From positions 62,001 through 126,000 of the forward strand of contig NZ_JAGGOJ010000028.1 of assembly GCF_018614575.1 (NCBI RefSeq): 64,000 bases of DNA. The letters run 5' to 3'. A program made the position numbers and the translations under genes. The notes beneath the pieces are model-generated. The model made no database searches, was not told the DNA's origin, and saw nothing but the letters and a program-made list of their open reading frames with translations. The stretch is from Streptomyces sp. ISL-10. Its GTDB lineage: Bacteria; Actinomycetota; Actinomycetes; Streptomycetales; Streptomycetaceae. How positions within the stretch are numbered: the stretch's first letter is position 1; each line of letters starts with the position of its first letter. This document shows positions 50,837 to 59,552 of this stretch, in pieces.

Positions 50837-52060
50837 CTACATGTGCCAGGCGGAGGCGACTTCCAGCGCCTGTCCCGGATTGAGCCGCGGGTCGCACAGG
50901 CTCGTGTACTTGTCCCCGACCCTCTCCAGCAGCGAGGCGTCGTGCACACACTCGGAGACCTCGTCGGGCGTGGTCTCCAGGTGCAGCCCGCCCGCCGTGC
51001 CGCCGGCCTCGGTGACCGCCTTCTGGAACTCCTCGACCTCCCGGACCACCGTGGTGACCAGGCGGGTCTTGAAGCCGTCAGGCGAACTGAAGGTGTTGCC
51101 GTGCATCGGGTCGCACATCCAGATGACCGGGTGTCCGGCCTCGCGCACCGCGCGGACGAAGCCGGGCAGCCGCTCGGCGACCCGGTCGGCGCCCATCCGG
51201 GAGATGAGCGTCAGCCGGCCGGGCGTACGGTCCGGGTCGAGCCGCTCGCACAGGGCGAGCAGCCCGTCGCGGTCCATGCTCGGGCCCACCTTGCAGGCCA
51301 CCGGGTTGGCGACGGTGGCCAGCAGGTCGACGTGAGCGCCGTCCAGCTGCCTGGTCCGGTCGCCGATCCACGGCCAGTGCGTCGAGGTGAGGAAGAGACG
51401 TCCCTCCTCGTCCCGGCGCAGCTGCGGGAGCTCGTAGTCGAGCACCAGCGCCTCGTGGCTCGTCCACACCGGTGCGTCGACCGGCGAGAGCGAACGAACG
51501 GACCGCGAGCGCAGCGCGTCCATCGCCGTGGCCGCCGCATCATGCCCGGACAGCAGTCGGCGCGGGTCCGGCCTGCGCAGCTCCGGGTCTGCCTCGGGAC
51601 TGTTGACCAGGTGGCCGCGGTAGACGGGCAGTTCGACCCCGCCGACGACCTCCGTGGAACTGGAGCGCGGCTTGCCGAACTGCCCCGCCATCCGGCCCAC
51701 CTGAAGGACCGGACGCAGCGAGTTCAGCGACATGACGCCGGCGAGAGCGTCCAGCAGCGCTGTCTTGCGTATGACGTGCTCGGGCTGGCATTCGAGCGGA
51801 TCCTCGGCACAGTCGCCCGCCTGGACCACGTGGAGCAGCCCCTCGGCCACCTCTGCCAGCAGATAGCCGAGGGTCCTTATCTCCTCCACCGCGACGAGCG
51901 GTGGTCGCCGGGAGAGCTCGCGCACCGCATCGGCTGCGGCCCCCGCGTCCTCCCATTCCGGCTGCTGGAGAGCCGGCAGCCTTCGCCAGCGCTGCGTTTC
52001 GCCCTCAGGAAGCACTTCTCCGAATCCGGTCGGCCTTTCCGAGATTGCATGACTCGTCAC
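50837..52060 (-). CDS. Class II DAHP synthase, cluster copy
   Basis: 407 residues, plant-type class II: LPALQQPEWEDAGAAADAV (Pro-Glu-Trp), DCAEDPLECQP, GRMAGQFGKPRSS, ANPVACKVGPSMDRDGLL, LISRMGADRVAERLP and WMCDPMHGNTF. Condenses PEP and erythrose-4-phosphate to start the shikimate pathway. It is about 40 residues shorter at the N-terminus than the housekeeping enzyme, as is usual for secondary-metabolism copies (PhzC-like), which often escape feedback control. GTG 52060 has GGAGG 6 nt upstream. Confidence 0.96.
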   Translation of the reverse strand: MTSHAISERPTGFGEVLPEGETQRWRRLPALQQPEWEDAGAAADAVRELSRRPPLVAVEEIRTLGYLLAEVAEGLLHVVQAGDCAEDPLECQPEHVIRKTALLDALAGVMSLNSLRPVLQVGRMAGQFGKPRSSSTEVVGGVELPVYRGHLVNSPEADPELRRPDPRRLLSGHDAAATAMDALRSRSVRSLSPVDAPVWTSHEALVLDYELPQLRRDEEGRLFLTSTHWPWIGDRTRQLDGAHVDLLATVANPVACKVGPSMDRDGLLALCERLDPDRTPGRLTLISRMGADRVAERLPGFVRAVREAGHPVIWMCDPMHGNTFSSPDGFKTRLVTTVVREVEEFQKAVTEAGGTAGGLHLETTPDEVSECVHDASLLERVGDKYTSLCDPRLNPGQALEVASAWHM

Positions 52061-52321
52061 CCAGGACCTCCATCGTGAGAATTCCCCATCGTTGCTACGG
52101 CTCCGGTGCATCGACTCCGGATCCCGTCACGGATTTCCGGGAATCGAACCCCAAGTCGAGTTTCCTTGCCCCAATTTGATGGGTCAAAACCGACCTTCGA
52201 ACTTCGTCACGTGATGCAGTCACCACATTTCCGCGACAAAGTCGGGCCTGTTTTCTGTCATCTGACGTCGAATCCGGAAAGTATGGCCAGGACCTGGTCA
52301 GGTCACACGGGCACAAAAAAG
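52061..52321 (-). promoter_or_regulatory. Upstream region of DAHP synthase
   Basis: About 260 bp of locally lower-GC non-coding DNA. It contains an ARE-like half-site AAAACCGAC (52186-52194), but the second half (AACTT) is poor. I cannot name a promoter with confidence. Confidence 0.35.
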
Positions 52322-52359
52322 CCGCCCGTCCTTTTTCCTTTTGGAAAGAGGACGGGCGG
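52322..52359. terminator. Bidirectional terminator at the right border of the cluster
   Basis: 17-bp arms (52322-52338 and 52343-52359, one mismatch), TTTT loop, flanked by A6 on the left and T5 on the right: a canonical hairpin with U-tract in both directions, rare in this window. Confidence 0.9.
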
Positions 52360-52380
52360 TATTTTTCGCCGGCGCCGCGT

Positions 52381-52420
52381 CGGCGATGTGCTGCGATGTG
52401 CTGCGATGTGCTGCGATGTG
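52381..52420. repeat. 10-bp tandem repeat, four units
   Basis: CTGCGATGTG three times, preceded by CGGCGATGTG, directly right of the border terminator. The following 280 bp (to 52708) contain only weak frames and I see no gene there. Confidence 0.85.
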
Positions 52421-52708
52421 CGAACACACCCGGGCTCGCGCAGAGCCACGGCCGCGCGCGCCACCCGCTGGAGCCGGGACAGCGCGATCACCCCCGCGGT
52501 TCGCTGAACGAGCACGCCGGGGACCGGCTGGAGGCCGCGTACGTCCTGGCCCGGAAAAGCCTGCGGCCGCCGCTGTCGCTGATCGCGACGGGCGGCGGCC
52601 GCAGGCCGGAGCAGTGAGCTGCCCCTCGGCCGTGTACGCCTCCGGGTCCATGTCCGGCGGCCGTAGCGCGCCCGAGATCAGGCCGGCACCGCGCTGCGGC
52701 TCCTGAGG

Positions 52709-53260
52709 TCAGGCCACCGGCACCGCGCTGCCGCGCCTGCGCAGCGCACCCTGGCCCAGCACGACCCGGTCGGCCGGCAGCACCAGCAGCATCTGGTCGG
52801 TGATCCGGCCCGTGAGCGTCACCCCGGTGCGCTCCAGCTCGAGCACCGGCACCCGCTCCCCGCCGTGCAGCCCGAACCGGGCCCGCTCCTGGGCGTACGG
52901 CATCCGGCAGCGCAGGTCGTCGACCAGCTGGAGCGGATCGTCCCAGCGGCGCAGCGGCCACAGGGTCGGGTCCTGCGGCACGGAGACCGCCTGCGGCAGC
53001 CAGATCCGCGCAGTGCACAGCAGGGTGCCGCCGATCCGGTAGCCGAGACCCAGCCGCAAGCCGAGACCGTCCTCGCGCCCGTCCTCTCCGTCGCGGACGG
53101 CCCAGTCGGGCGCCGGTCCGGCGTCGGCGTCCAGCGCGTCGACGGACACGTCGTACCCCGCCGACCGAAGCGCCTCGACGACCGGGTCCGTCCGTACGGC
53201 GCGGATCCACGCCGCCTCGTTGAGCGGCAGCCGGACCGTGCTCTCTTCCACCCGCATCAT
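52709..53260 (-). CDS. Hypothetical protein
   Basis: 183 residues from ATG 53260, preceded by GGAAGAG. It begins MMRVEESTVRLPLNEAAWIR and later has LGYRIGGTLLCTARIWLPQA, LQLVDDLRCRMPYAQERARF and LVLPADRVVLGQGALRR. No signal peptide, membrane segment or recognised motif. Codon usage is typical of coding Streptomyces DNA. Convergent with nothing and about 300 bp from the next gene. I do not recognise the family. Confidence 0.6.
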   Translation of the reverse strand: MMRVEESTVRLPLNEAAWIRAVRTDPVVEALRSAGYDVSVDALDADAGPAPDWAVRDGEDGREDGLGLRLGLGYRIGGTLLCTARIWLPQAVSVPQDPTLWPLRRWDDPLQLVDDLRCRMPYAQERARFGLHGGERVPVLELERTGVTLTGRITDQMLLVLPADRVVLGQGALRRRGSAVPVA

Positions 53261-53560
53261 GTTCTCTTCCCCGTGGACACCCGGCCTCGCCGGACGTACC
53301 GGAGCCGGCTGCCCACTGCGGGCGGCCGGGACTCCGCTGGCCACAATTGGTGACGAACGTTCAACATACTGTGGACGAAGGCGCGTTGGCGAGGAGCATT
53401 CGGCTCCCGGGTGACCTTTCGATCAGGCCCCGGCCCGCCCACGGAATCGGCGGTGCTGTGATGTGCAGGACTGTGCCGGGGCCGGTAAGCGGCCGACAAG
53501 CGTGGCCGCCCGACCTTGTCATATGCCCTGTGACCGGGCCGGACCCCGCCCCCGATGAGG

Positions 53561-54805
53561 TCACCCCAGGGTGAGCCACTTCTTGTCGAGTGCGACGGCC
53601 CTCAGCTGCTCCATCGTCAGCGCGGGCCGCTCGCGGCTCGCGTCCTTGCCCTGGCCGGGCGCGTTGAACGCCATGATCACGACCCGGAACCCGTCCGGCC
53701 GCAGCGTATCGACGGTCCAGCCGACGGTCCCCGCGCCGCCCTTGGCGTCCGGATCGGATTCCTGGCTCTCCAGCACCCGCGTGCCGTCCGGCAGCTCGGA
53801 CGCATCGGCGAAGTGCGAGGACAGATCGCTCATGCCCGGCTGCACATTGATCTGGACGAAGCTCCTGCCCTTGCCGTCGTCGACGACGACGAAGCCGTAC
53901 CCCGCGTCACCGCCCTCGTCCGTGACCTCCAGGCCCTTGGGCAGCAGCTGGGTGAGCGTCCTGGTGACGTCCTCGCCGGACGGCTCTCCGGGCCGGGCGT
54001 CCGCCGCCGGAGGATTGCGCGCCTCGGCGCGGAACTCCTCCATCAGCGGCTGCCAGGAGGCATCCGTGACCAGGGACTTCATCTGCTCGGCGGTGAGCGG
54101 CGGCGCAGACCGGGTGATCTCGCCGCCCTTCTCGACCGGGGAGTCGTACTCACTGGCGTCGACCAGGACGCCCTGGGGGGTGACCATGCTCGCCCGCCAC
54201 TGCTTCGCGCCCTCCCCCCTGCCGTACACGAAACCCTTGATCAGCATGAACCGGGAACCGTCCGCGAGGGTCTCGGCCGTGCAGGAGTCGTGGTCGACGA
54301 GCGCCTCGGAGGGGCAGGTGACGTAGTCGTCCGCCATGTCACCGTCCGGCTCGACGGTGTTCAGGCCGAGCGAGATCTGCGCCTCGCCCTTGCCGTCGTC
54401 GAAGACGACCACGGCATACGGCATCGACTGCTCGACCTTGCTGCTGCCGCGGCCGCCCTCGTGGACGACGTCGCCCTTCGGCAGTAGCGCCTTGAGCGCG
54501 TCGATCATCTCTTCGGCCGTGACCGCGCCGTCGGTCTTCTCGACCGCCAGGTGGGGGACCTCCCCCGCGGAGGCGACCGATCCCTTCCCGCCGCCGCCAC
54601 GCTCACCGAGCACACCGGTCGCATACGTGCCGGCCAGGCCCACCACGACCAGCGCCAGCGCCCCGCCGGTCACCGCGGCGCGGCGCAGGGCCACCTTGCG
54701 GCGGCCGCGGTTCAGTCCGCCCTCCACCAGGGCGGGCCGGTCGGCGGGCCGGATAACGGCGCCGGTGCGATGCAGCGCATCGCCGAGTTCGTCCTCGAAA
54801 GGCAT
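53561..54805 (-). CDS. Single-pass membrane protein next to an ECF sigma factor (putative sensor/anti-sigma partner)
   Basis: 414 residues. A cytosolic N-terminus (MPFEDELGDALHRTGAVIRP; LVEGGLNRGRRKVALRRAA) leads to one transmembrane helix (VTGGALALVVVGLAGTYATG, about residues 45-64) and a long extracytoplasmic region. The latter has two related blocks, each with an E/D..LLPKG segment (ALLPKGDVVHEGG; LLPKGLEVTDEGGD) and V-V-DDGKG strands. The gene lies 76 bp downstream of the sigma factor on the same strand. No zinc-binding anti-sigma motif is seen, so a regulatory role is inferred only from position. Confidence 0.75.
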   Translation of the reverse strand: MPFEDELGDALHRTGAVIRPADRPALVEGGLNRGRRKVALRRAAVTGGALALVVVGLAGTYATGVLGERGGGGKGSVASAGEVPHLAVEKTDGAVTAEEMIDALKALLPKGDVVHEGGRGSSKVEQSMPYAVVVFDDGKGEAQISLGLNTVEPDGDMADDYVTCPSEALVDHDSCTAETLADGSRFMLIKGFVYGRGEGAKQWRASMVTPQGVLVDASEYDSPVEKGGEITRSAPPLTAEQMKSLVTDASWQPLMEEFRAEARNPPAADARPGEPSGEDVTRTLTQLLPKGLEVTDEGGDAGYGFVVVDDGKGRSFVQINVQPGMSDLSSHFADASELPDGTRVLESQESDPDAKGGAGTVGWTVDTLRPDGFRVVIMAFNAPGQGKDASRERPALTMEQLRAVALDKKWLTLG

Positions 54806-54881
54806 GGGGAACCACACTCTCTGCTCGACGGGTACGAAGAAGGTCTGTGACGGCGCGCCGCACGAGGGGCGCGCTGGGTGC

Positions 54882-55391
54882 TCAGCGGGCGGCGAGATCC
54901 ACGAGGCTGCCGCCCAGGTGCTCACGGAGCCTGGCGAGCGCGCGCACCGCTCTGGTGCGCACGGCTGCCGAGCTGACGTTCATGGCGTCCGCGGTCTCCT
55001 CAATGCTGCGGTCCTCCCAGTACCGCAGGACCACCACCGCGCGGTCCTTGGGCGACAGCTGCCCGAGGGCGCCGAGAAGGGCGAGCCGCAGCTCGGGGTC
55101 GTCACCGGACGGACGCACGGCGTCCGGCAGTTCACCGACGGGGCGCTCGGTCGCGGAGCGGCGGCGCTTGTATGTGAGGAAGCAGCGCACGAGCACGGTC
55201 TGTGCGTAGGCCGCCGGATTGTCGATGCGGGAGACACGTCCCCACAGCAGGTACATCCGGCCGAGCGTCTCCTGCACGAGGTCCTCGGCGAGATGGCTGT
55301 CGCCGCTGGTCAGCAGGCAGGCGGAGCGGTAGAGGTGCGCGGCGCGGTTCGTCGCGAACTCTCTGTACTCCTCCGCTCGGGACGCTCTCAT
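54882..55391 (-). CDS. SigE-family ECF RNA polymerase sigma factor
   Basis: 169 residues. Region 2 (YREFATNRAAHLYRSACLLTSGDSHLAEDLVQET, core-binding and -10 recognition) and region 4 (GALGQLSPKDRAVVVLRYWEDRSIEETADAMNVSSAAVRTRAVRALARLR) are joined by a short linker; the typical SigE-family layout. ATG 55391 is used, with AGGGGGAG upstream; GTG 55403 is also in frame. Co-directional with the downstream membrane protein. Confidence 0.93.
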   Translation of the reverse strand: MRASRAEEYREFATNRAAHLYRSACLLTSGDSHLAEDLVQETLGRMYLLWGRVSRIDNPAAYAQTVLVRCFLTYKRRRSATERPVGELPDAVRPSGDDPELRLALLGALGQLSPKDRAVVVLRYWEDRSIEETADAMNVSSAAVRTRAVRALARLREHLGGSLVDLAAR

Positions 55392-55456
55392 GTCCGTTCC
55401 CACTCCCCCTAGGTGACGTCTTCACCTCCTTGATGCGACGGCACGCCGGAGATGTT

Positions 55457-58441
55457 TCAGGCCCCGTCGGCGAAGCGGTGGTCGGGCTGCGGAACAGGCG
55501 GACGGGGTACAGGCGCCGGAGACGTCCCATCGGACTCCGGGACGAGCGGCCGGGGTACGGGCGCCGGAGACGTCCCGCCGGACTCCGGGACGGTCGGACG
55601 CAGCAGTGCGCGCAGTTCGGCGAGTGTCTTCTCGTGCGCGCCGTCGAACGCCTCCAGCGTCCGCACGGCGGCCCGCCACTGTTCCCGCGCCTCCCCGACG
55701 CGCCCCGCCGACCGCAGCAACAGCCCCCGCTGATGCCGGGCCAGGCCCACCATCTGGGCGTCGCCCCGCGCATCGGCGCTCTCCAGCAGCCGCGCGCACT
55801 CCACCGCCGCCGCCTCGTCGCGCCCGAGCCCCCGCAGGGCCCGGACGAGTCCCAGCCGGCCCTGCGACTGGCCGTGCCAGGGCCCGTCGTCGCCGAGGAT
55901 GCGCAGGCACTCCTCGAAGTGGCGCAGCGCATCGGCCGGTTCGCCGAGCGTGAGATGCGCATAGCCGATGTTGCAGTGGGAGGTCTGGACGAGTACGTCG
56001 CCGCCGAGCCGCATCCCGATCCCCAGGGCTCGCTCGTGGTAGCCGATGGCGGCGCGGGCGTCGGTGTGCTCGTAGAGGTTGCCGAGCGCGATGAGGACGA
56101 CTCCCTCGGAGTACGCGTCGTCGAAGCGGTGGACGAGTTCCAGGCTCTCCCGCAGGACCTCGGCCGCCTCTTCGTACCGCCCCAGTGCCTCCAGCAGCAG
56201 CCCATGGTTGCTGAGGCTGCGCTGCATACGGCGCTCGTTGCCGAGCGCGCGCCAGGCGGTGAGCGCCTCCTCGTTGAGCGGCAGGGCCCGGTCCGGCCGG
56301 CCGCTGAGGAAATGCAGACCGGCCAGATCGCTCAGTGCGTTCGCCTCCGACTCGGCGTCGCCGTGGGCGCGGGCCGCGTCGAGAGCGATACGGCCCACGA
56401 CGGCGAGCTCCTGGAGCCGGCCGCGGTGCCGCAGCAGGATCGACCACGCGCGGACGAGGAGGGGCACGGCCCGGGAGGCGAACGCGTAACGCTCGGTCAG
56501 CGCCACCGCGTTCACCACTTCGGCGTCGCACCAGGCCAGCGCCGTGTCACCACAGGGGAAAGGTTCCGCCTCACCGATCGGCTCGGGCAGCCGCAGCTCG
56601 GTGTCGGAGCCCACCGGGGACAGCGTCAGCGCAGCCTGCCGCGCCCGCTCGCCGTACCAGCGCAGCACGCGCTCGACCGCGGCCTCCCTGCCGCCCTCCC
56701 GTTCGGCCAGCTCACGGGCGTAGTCCCGCACGAGGTCGTGCGGCACGAACCGGCCGTACGACACTTCCTGCACCAGCGCCACCTCGACCAGCCGGTCCAG
56801 GGCCACCGCCGCCCGCGGCTCGTCGCTCTCCATCAGCCGGGCCACGGCCGCGACGCCGTACTCCGGCAGATCCACCGCGCCCATCCGGCGCAGCGCGAGC
56901 GCGGCGTCCGGGTCGAGGCCGTCATGGGCCACGGCGAGCGAGCCGCGCACGCTCAGATCGTCGTAGTCGAGATGGTCGAGCCGCCCGGTCTCCGCATCCA
57001 GCAGGCCGGCGAGCACATCCGGGGTGAGCGCGCTGCGGGCGGCGAGCCGGGCGCCGACGACCCGCAGCGCCAGCGGCAGCCGCCCGCACAGCTCGACCAG
57101 CCGCTCCAGCCGCTCGTCCGGGCCGCGCCCCGAGACCGCCCGCACCAGCTGCTCGCTGTCGCTCGCGCTCAGCGGCGCGAGGGGGAAACGCTCGGCGCCG
57201 TCCAGCGCGGTCAGCGGGGAACGGCTGGTGATCACGACCGCGCAGCCCGCCCCCGCGGGCAGCAGCGGCCGCACCTGCGCGGCGGACGCGGCGTCGTCGA
57301 GCACGAGGAGCGTGCGAGTGGGGGCGAGCACCGAGCGCAGCAGCGCGGTCGCCGCGTCGAGCGCGTCCGGCACCTGACGCGGGTCGACGCCCAGGTCTCG
57401 AAGCAGCGCGGCGACGGCCTTGGGTGCCTCCAGCGCGGTCATGCCGGGGGTGGCACCGTGCAGATTGAGGTACAGCTGTCCGTCGGGGAACTCCCCGCTG
57501 AGCGTGTGCGCGACATGAGCGGCGAGCGCGGACTTGCCGACTCCGGCCATTCCGGAGACGACGGCGACGGCACCGCCCGCGGTCAGCGCGGTGCGCAGAC
57601 GGGCGACGGTCTCCTCGCGCCCGGTGAAGTACACCGGGCGCGGAGGCAGTTGCGCCGGCGGGCGCCGCTGAGGCACCTGGGGCGGTGGGGGCTGCTGCTT
57701 CGTGATCGGGCCGCGCAGCACCTCCTCGTGCGCCTCCCGCACCGCGGGCCCGGGGTCCACACCCAGCTCCTCCACGAGCGTGCGGCGCAGCGAGCGGTAG
57801 ACGTCGAGCGCCTCGGCCTGCCGGCCCGTGCGGTGCAGCGCCAGCATCAGCTGCCGGTGGAACGCCTCGCGCAGCGGGTACTCGGCGACCAGTGCCGCCA
57901 GTTCGGGCCCCAGCGCGTCGTGCCGGCCGAGAGCCAGCTCGGCGTCGTAGCGCCACTCCAGCAGCAGCAGCCGCGACTCCCGCAGCCGCTGCGCCAGCGC
58001 GGGTTCGGCCTCGTCGGGGCCGTACACCCCGGCCAGCGGGCTGCCCCGCCACAGCGCGAGTCCGTCCCGCGCGGCGGCCACCACCGCGGCCCAGTCGCCG
58101 CGGCCGCACGCGGCGCGTGCCGTGCGCACCCGCTCCTCGAACACCTCGGTGTCCAGCTCGCCGGGCGCGACCCTCAGCACATATCCGGGCGCCACGGCCC
58201 GCAGGCGGCCCTCCTCGGCGAGAATGCGGCGCAGTCGGGTCACATGGTTGTGCAGGGACGCGTGGGCGGACGCGGGCGGTTCGTCGCCCCACAGCGCGGC
58301 CTTCAACTCGTCGACAGGCACAACCTTGTTCGGGCGCAGCAGCAAGGTGGCGAGCAGTGTGCGGAGCTTGGCACTGCCGAGGTGCTGCGGATCGCCCGCG
58401 GCGTCGTGCACGGCCGGCGCGCCGAGCAGGCGGAACCGCAT
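55457..58441 (-). CDS. AfsR-like SARP regulator with NB-ARC ATPase and TPR domains
   Basis: 994 residues. Residues about 1-95 are an OmpR-type winged helix (MRFRLLGAPAVHDAAGDPQH; KAALWGDEPPASAHASLHNHVTRLRR); 100-245 the bacterial transcriptional activation domain (YPLREAFHRQLMLALHRTGRQ, EALDVYRSLRRTLVEELGVDPG); 285-530 an NB-ARC ATPase with Walker A GMAGVGKSALA (Lys303) and LLVLDDAASAAQVRPLLP; 690-950 TPR repeats. The tail holds a 48-bp duplicated unit (VPES.GTSPAPVPRP twice). ATG 58441 has GGAGG. It lies 6.4 kb from the aromatic cluster and might control it or another pathway. Confidence 0.95.
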   Translation of the reverse strand: MRFRLLGAPAVHDAAGDPQHLGSAKLRTLLATLLLRPNKVVPVDELKAALWGDEPPASAHASLHNHVTRLRRILAEEGRLRAVAPGYVLRVAPGELDTEVFEERVRTARAACGRGDWAAVVAAARDGLALWRGSPLAGVYGPDEAEPALAQRLRESRLLLLEWRYDAELALGRHDALGPELAALVAEYPLREAFHRQLMLALHRTGRQAEALDVYRSLRRTLVEELGVDPGPAVREAHEEVLRGPITKQQPPPPQVPQRRPPAQLPPRPVYFTGREETVARLRTALTAGGAVAVVSGMAGVGKSALAAHVAHTLSGEFPDGQLYLNLHGATPGMTALEAPKAVAALLRDLGVDPRQVPDALDAATALLRSVLAPTRTLLVLDDAASAAQVRPLLPAGAGCAVVITSRSPLTALDGAERFPLAPLSASDSEQLVRAVSGRGPDERLERLVELCGRLPLALRVVGARLAARSALTPDVLAGLLDAETGRLDHLDYDDLSVRGSLAVAHDGLDPDAALALRRMGAVDLPEYGVAAVARLMESDEPRAAVALDRLVEVALVQEVSYGRFVPHDLVRDYARELAEREGGREAAVERVLRWYGERARQAALTLSPVGSDTELRLPEPIGEAEPFPCGDTALAWCDAEVVNAVALTERYAFASRAVPLLVRAWSILLRHRGRLQELAVVGRIALDAARAHGDAESEANALSDLAGLHFLSGRPDRALPLNEEALTAWRALGNERRMQRSLSNHGLLLEALGRYEEAAEVLRESLELVHRFDDAYSEGVVLIALGNLYEHTDARAAIGYHERALGIGMRLGGDVLVQTSHCNIGYAHLTLGEPADALRHFEECLRILGDDGPWHGQSQGRLGLVRALRGLGRDEAAAVECARLLESADARGDAQMVGLARHQRGLLLRSAGRVGEAREQWRAAVRTLEAFDGAHEKTLAELRALLRPTVPESGGTSPAPVPRPLVPESDGTSPAPVPRPPVPQPDHRFADGA

Positions 58442-58606
58442 CGTCTTCCTCCCCCGTAGCCACCCGTCCGTGAGCGCTGGGCCCATGTTAGCGATCTGTT
58501 GGAGTGGCCTGTTTGGATCAGTTCATCGGATCCGGCCCGCTGGTGCTCGGCGTGGGGAAGCCACACTCGGGGGAGTGTCGCCGCCGCGGCCGGATTCGCG
58601 GACAGA

Positions 58607-58640
58607 GAGAGCCCCGGTCACTTCGGGTACCGGGGCTCTC
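58607..58640. terminator. Hairpin terminator
   Basis: Perfect 12-bp arms (58607-58618 and 58629-58640) with a 10-nt loop, downstream of the minus-strand small genes at 58.6-59.2 kb. Confidence 0.7.
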
Positions 58641-58646
58641 GTCCGT

Positions 58647-58955
58647 TCAGCACCCCGCCGGCCCCCGGACTTCTGCGATGGGCTGCGGCAGCGGGCGGAT
58701 TCCCCGCGGTCCGCATCGGAGCCACGACGAAGCGCAGCTCCCGGGCGGCGAAGACCCGCCGCGATCGTCCTGCCATGCCGAGGGCACGGCCCGCGACTCC
58801 AGCCGTTCCCCGCACACGACGATCAGCCCGCGCCCCTGCGCGGCCGCGGTCTCCCCGGCCTCGACACACTGCGCCGCCGCGGTCTCCCCGGCCTCGACAC
58901 ACTGCGCGGCCTGCCGCTCCGGGTCCCGCTCGACGCCGGTGCCGGGGTCGCGCAC
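58647..58955 (-). CDS. Doubtful small ORF containing an in-frame 33-bp duplication
   Basis: 102 residues from a GTG with a distant GGAGCGGGGG. The N-terminal half reads protein-like (VRDPGTGVERDPERQAAQCV, then QGRGLIVVCGERLESRAVPS). The segment AAQCVEAGETA occurs twice because of a 33-bp tandem duplication (58844-58909). I recognise no domain. It may be the damaged end of a gene; an in-frame stop codon lies 15 codons upstream of the GTG. Confidence 0.3.
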   Translation of the reverse strand: MRDPGTGVERDPERQAAQCVEAGETAAAQCVEAGETAAAQGRGLIVVCGERLESRAVPSAWQDDRGGSSPPGSCASSWLRCGPRGIRPLPQPIAEVRGPAGC

Positions 58956-58994
58956 GACGCTGTGGAATCCCGCGGGCCGTTCCCCCGCTCCTGT

Positions 58995-59219
58995 TCACGG
59001 CAGCAGTTCCAGCGGCTCGTACTGGTGCGGCCTGCCCCCTGTCCATTCCACCCACGTCGGGTCCTCCAGCCCCACTGCCCCCGCCTCTCCCGACCGGCGG
59101 ATCAGTTCCAGGACGTCCTCGTCGGAATGGGCGAGCCCCATGATCCGACCGCGCACGGTGACGCGCCGGCCGCCCGAGGGGGAGATCCGGTGCACGACGA
59201 TCGGCGGGTTCCCGGCCAT
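58995..59219 (-). CDS. Small conserved hypothetical protein
   Basis: 74 residues: MAGNPPIVVHRISPSGGRRV, TVRGRIMGLAHSDEDVLELIRR, GLEDPTWVEWTGGRPHQYEPLELLP. Small proteins with the VVHRxSxxGGRRVTVRG...WVEWxGGRPHxY pattern are, from memory, widespread in Streptomyces; function unknown. The frame is open upstream to 59357 but becomes low-complexity Arg/Trp/Gly there, so ATG 59219 is preferred despite a weak ribosome site. Confidence 0.7.
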   Translation of the reverse strand: MAGNPPIVVHRISPSGGRRVTVRGRIMGLAHSDEDVLELIRRSGEAGAVGLEDPTWVEWTGGRPHQYEPLELLP

Positions 59220-59552
59220 GGTTCCAGCGTGCGCCGCCCGCCACGTCCCTGCCAAGCGCCCGACCGAACCAGCCCTCACCCAGGCCCAAACGCGTCCGCG
59301 CGCCCACCGTGGCGCGGCCGGCGGGCCCCGCGGCCGCAGGCCCGGCCGCACCGTCACGGCTACCGTGGACAGGGAGTCGCCCTTGCCCTGCGCAGGGGGT
59401 CACTTCCTCGCCCTGGACTGCGGGTCACTCGCCCTGGATGGGTGCCACTCGCCCTGGACAGGGAGCCGCCCCGCCCGTTGACAGGGGTGGCCGCCGTTGC
59501 TTGTATGCGCGGCAAGCGCTTTCCCGGCTGCCCGTCAGACCCTGGAGCCCAG

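Noticed and set aside
52186..52204. ARE-like box upstream of DAHP synthase
   Set aside because: AAAACCGAC is a fair half-site but the second half (AACTT) is poor.
52396..52617. Small plus-strand gene of 73 codons
   Set aside because: Its start lies inside the 10-bp repeat and no domain or ribosome site supports it.
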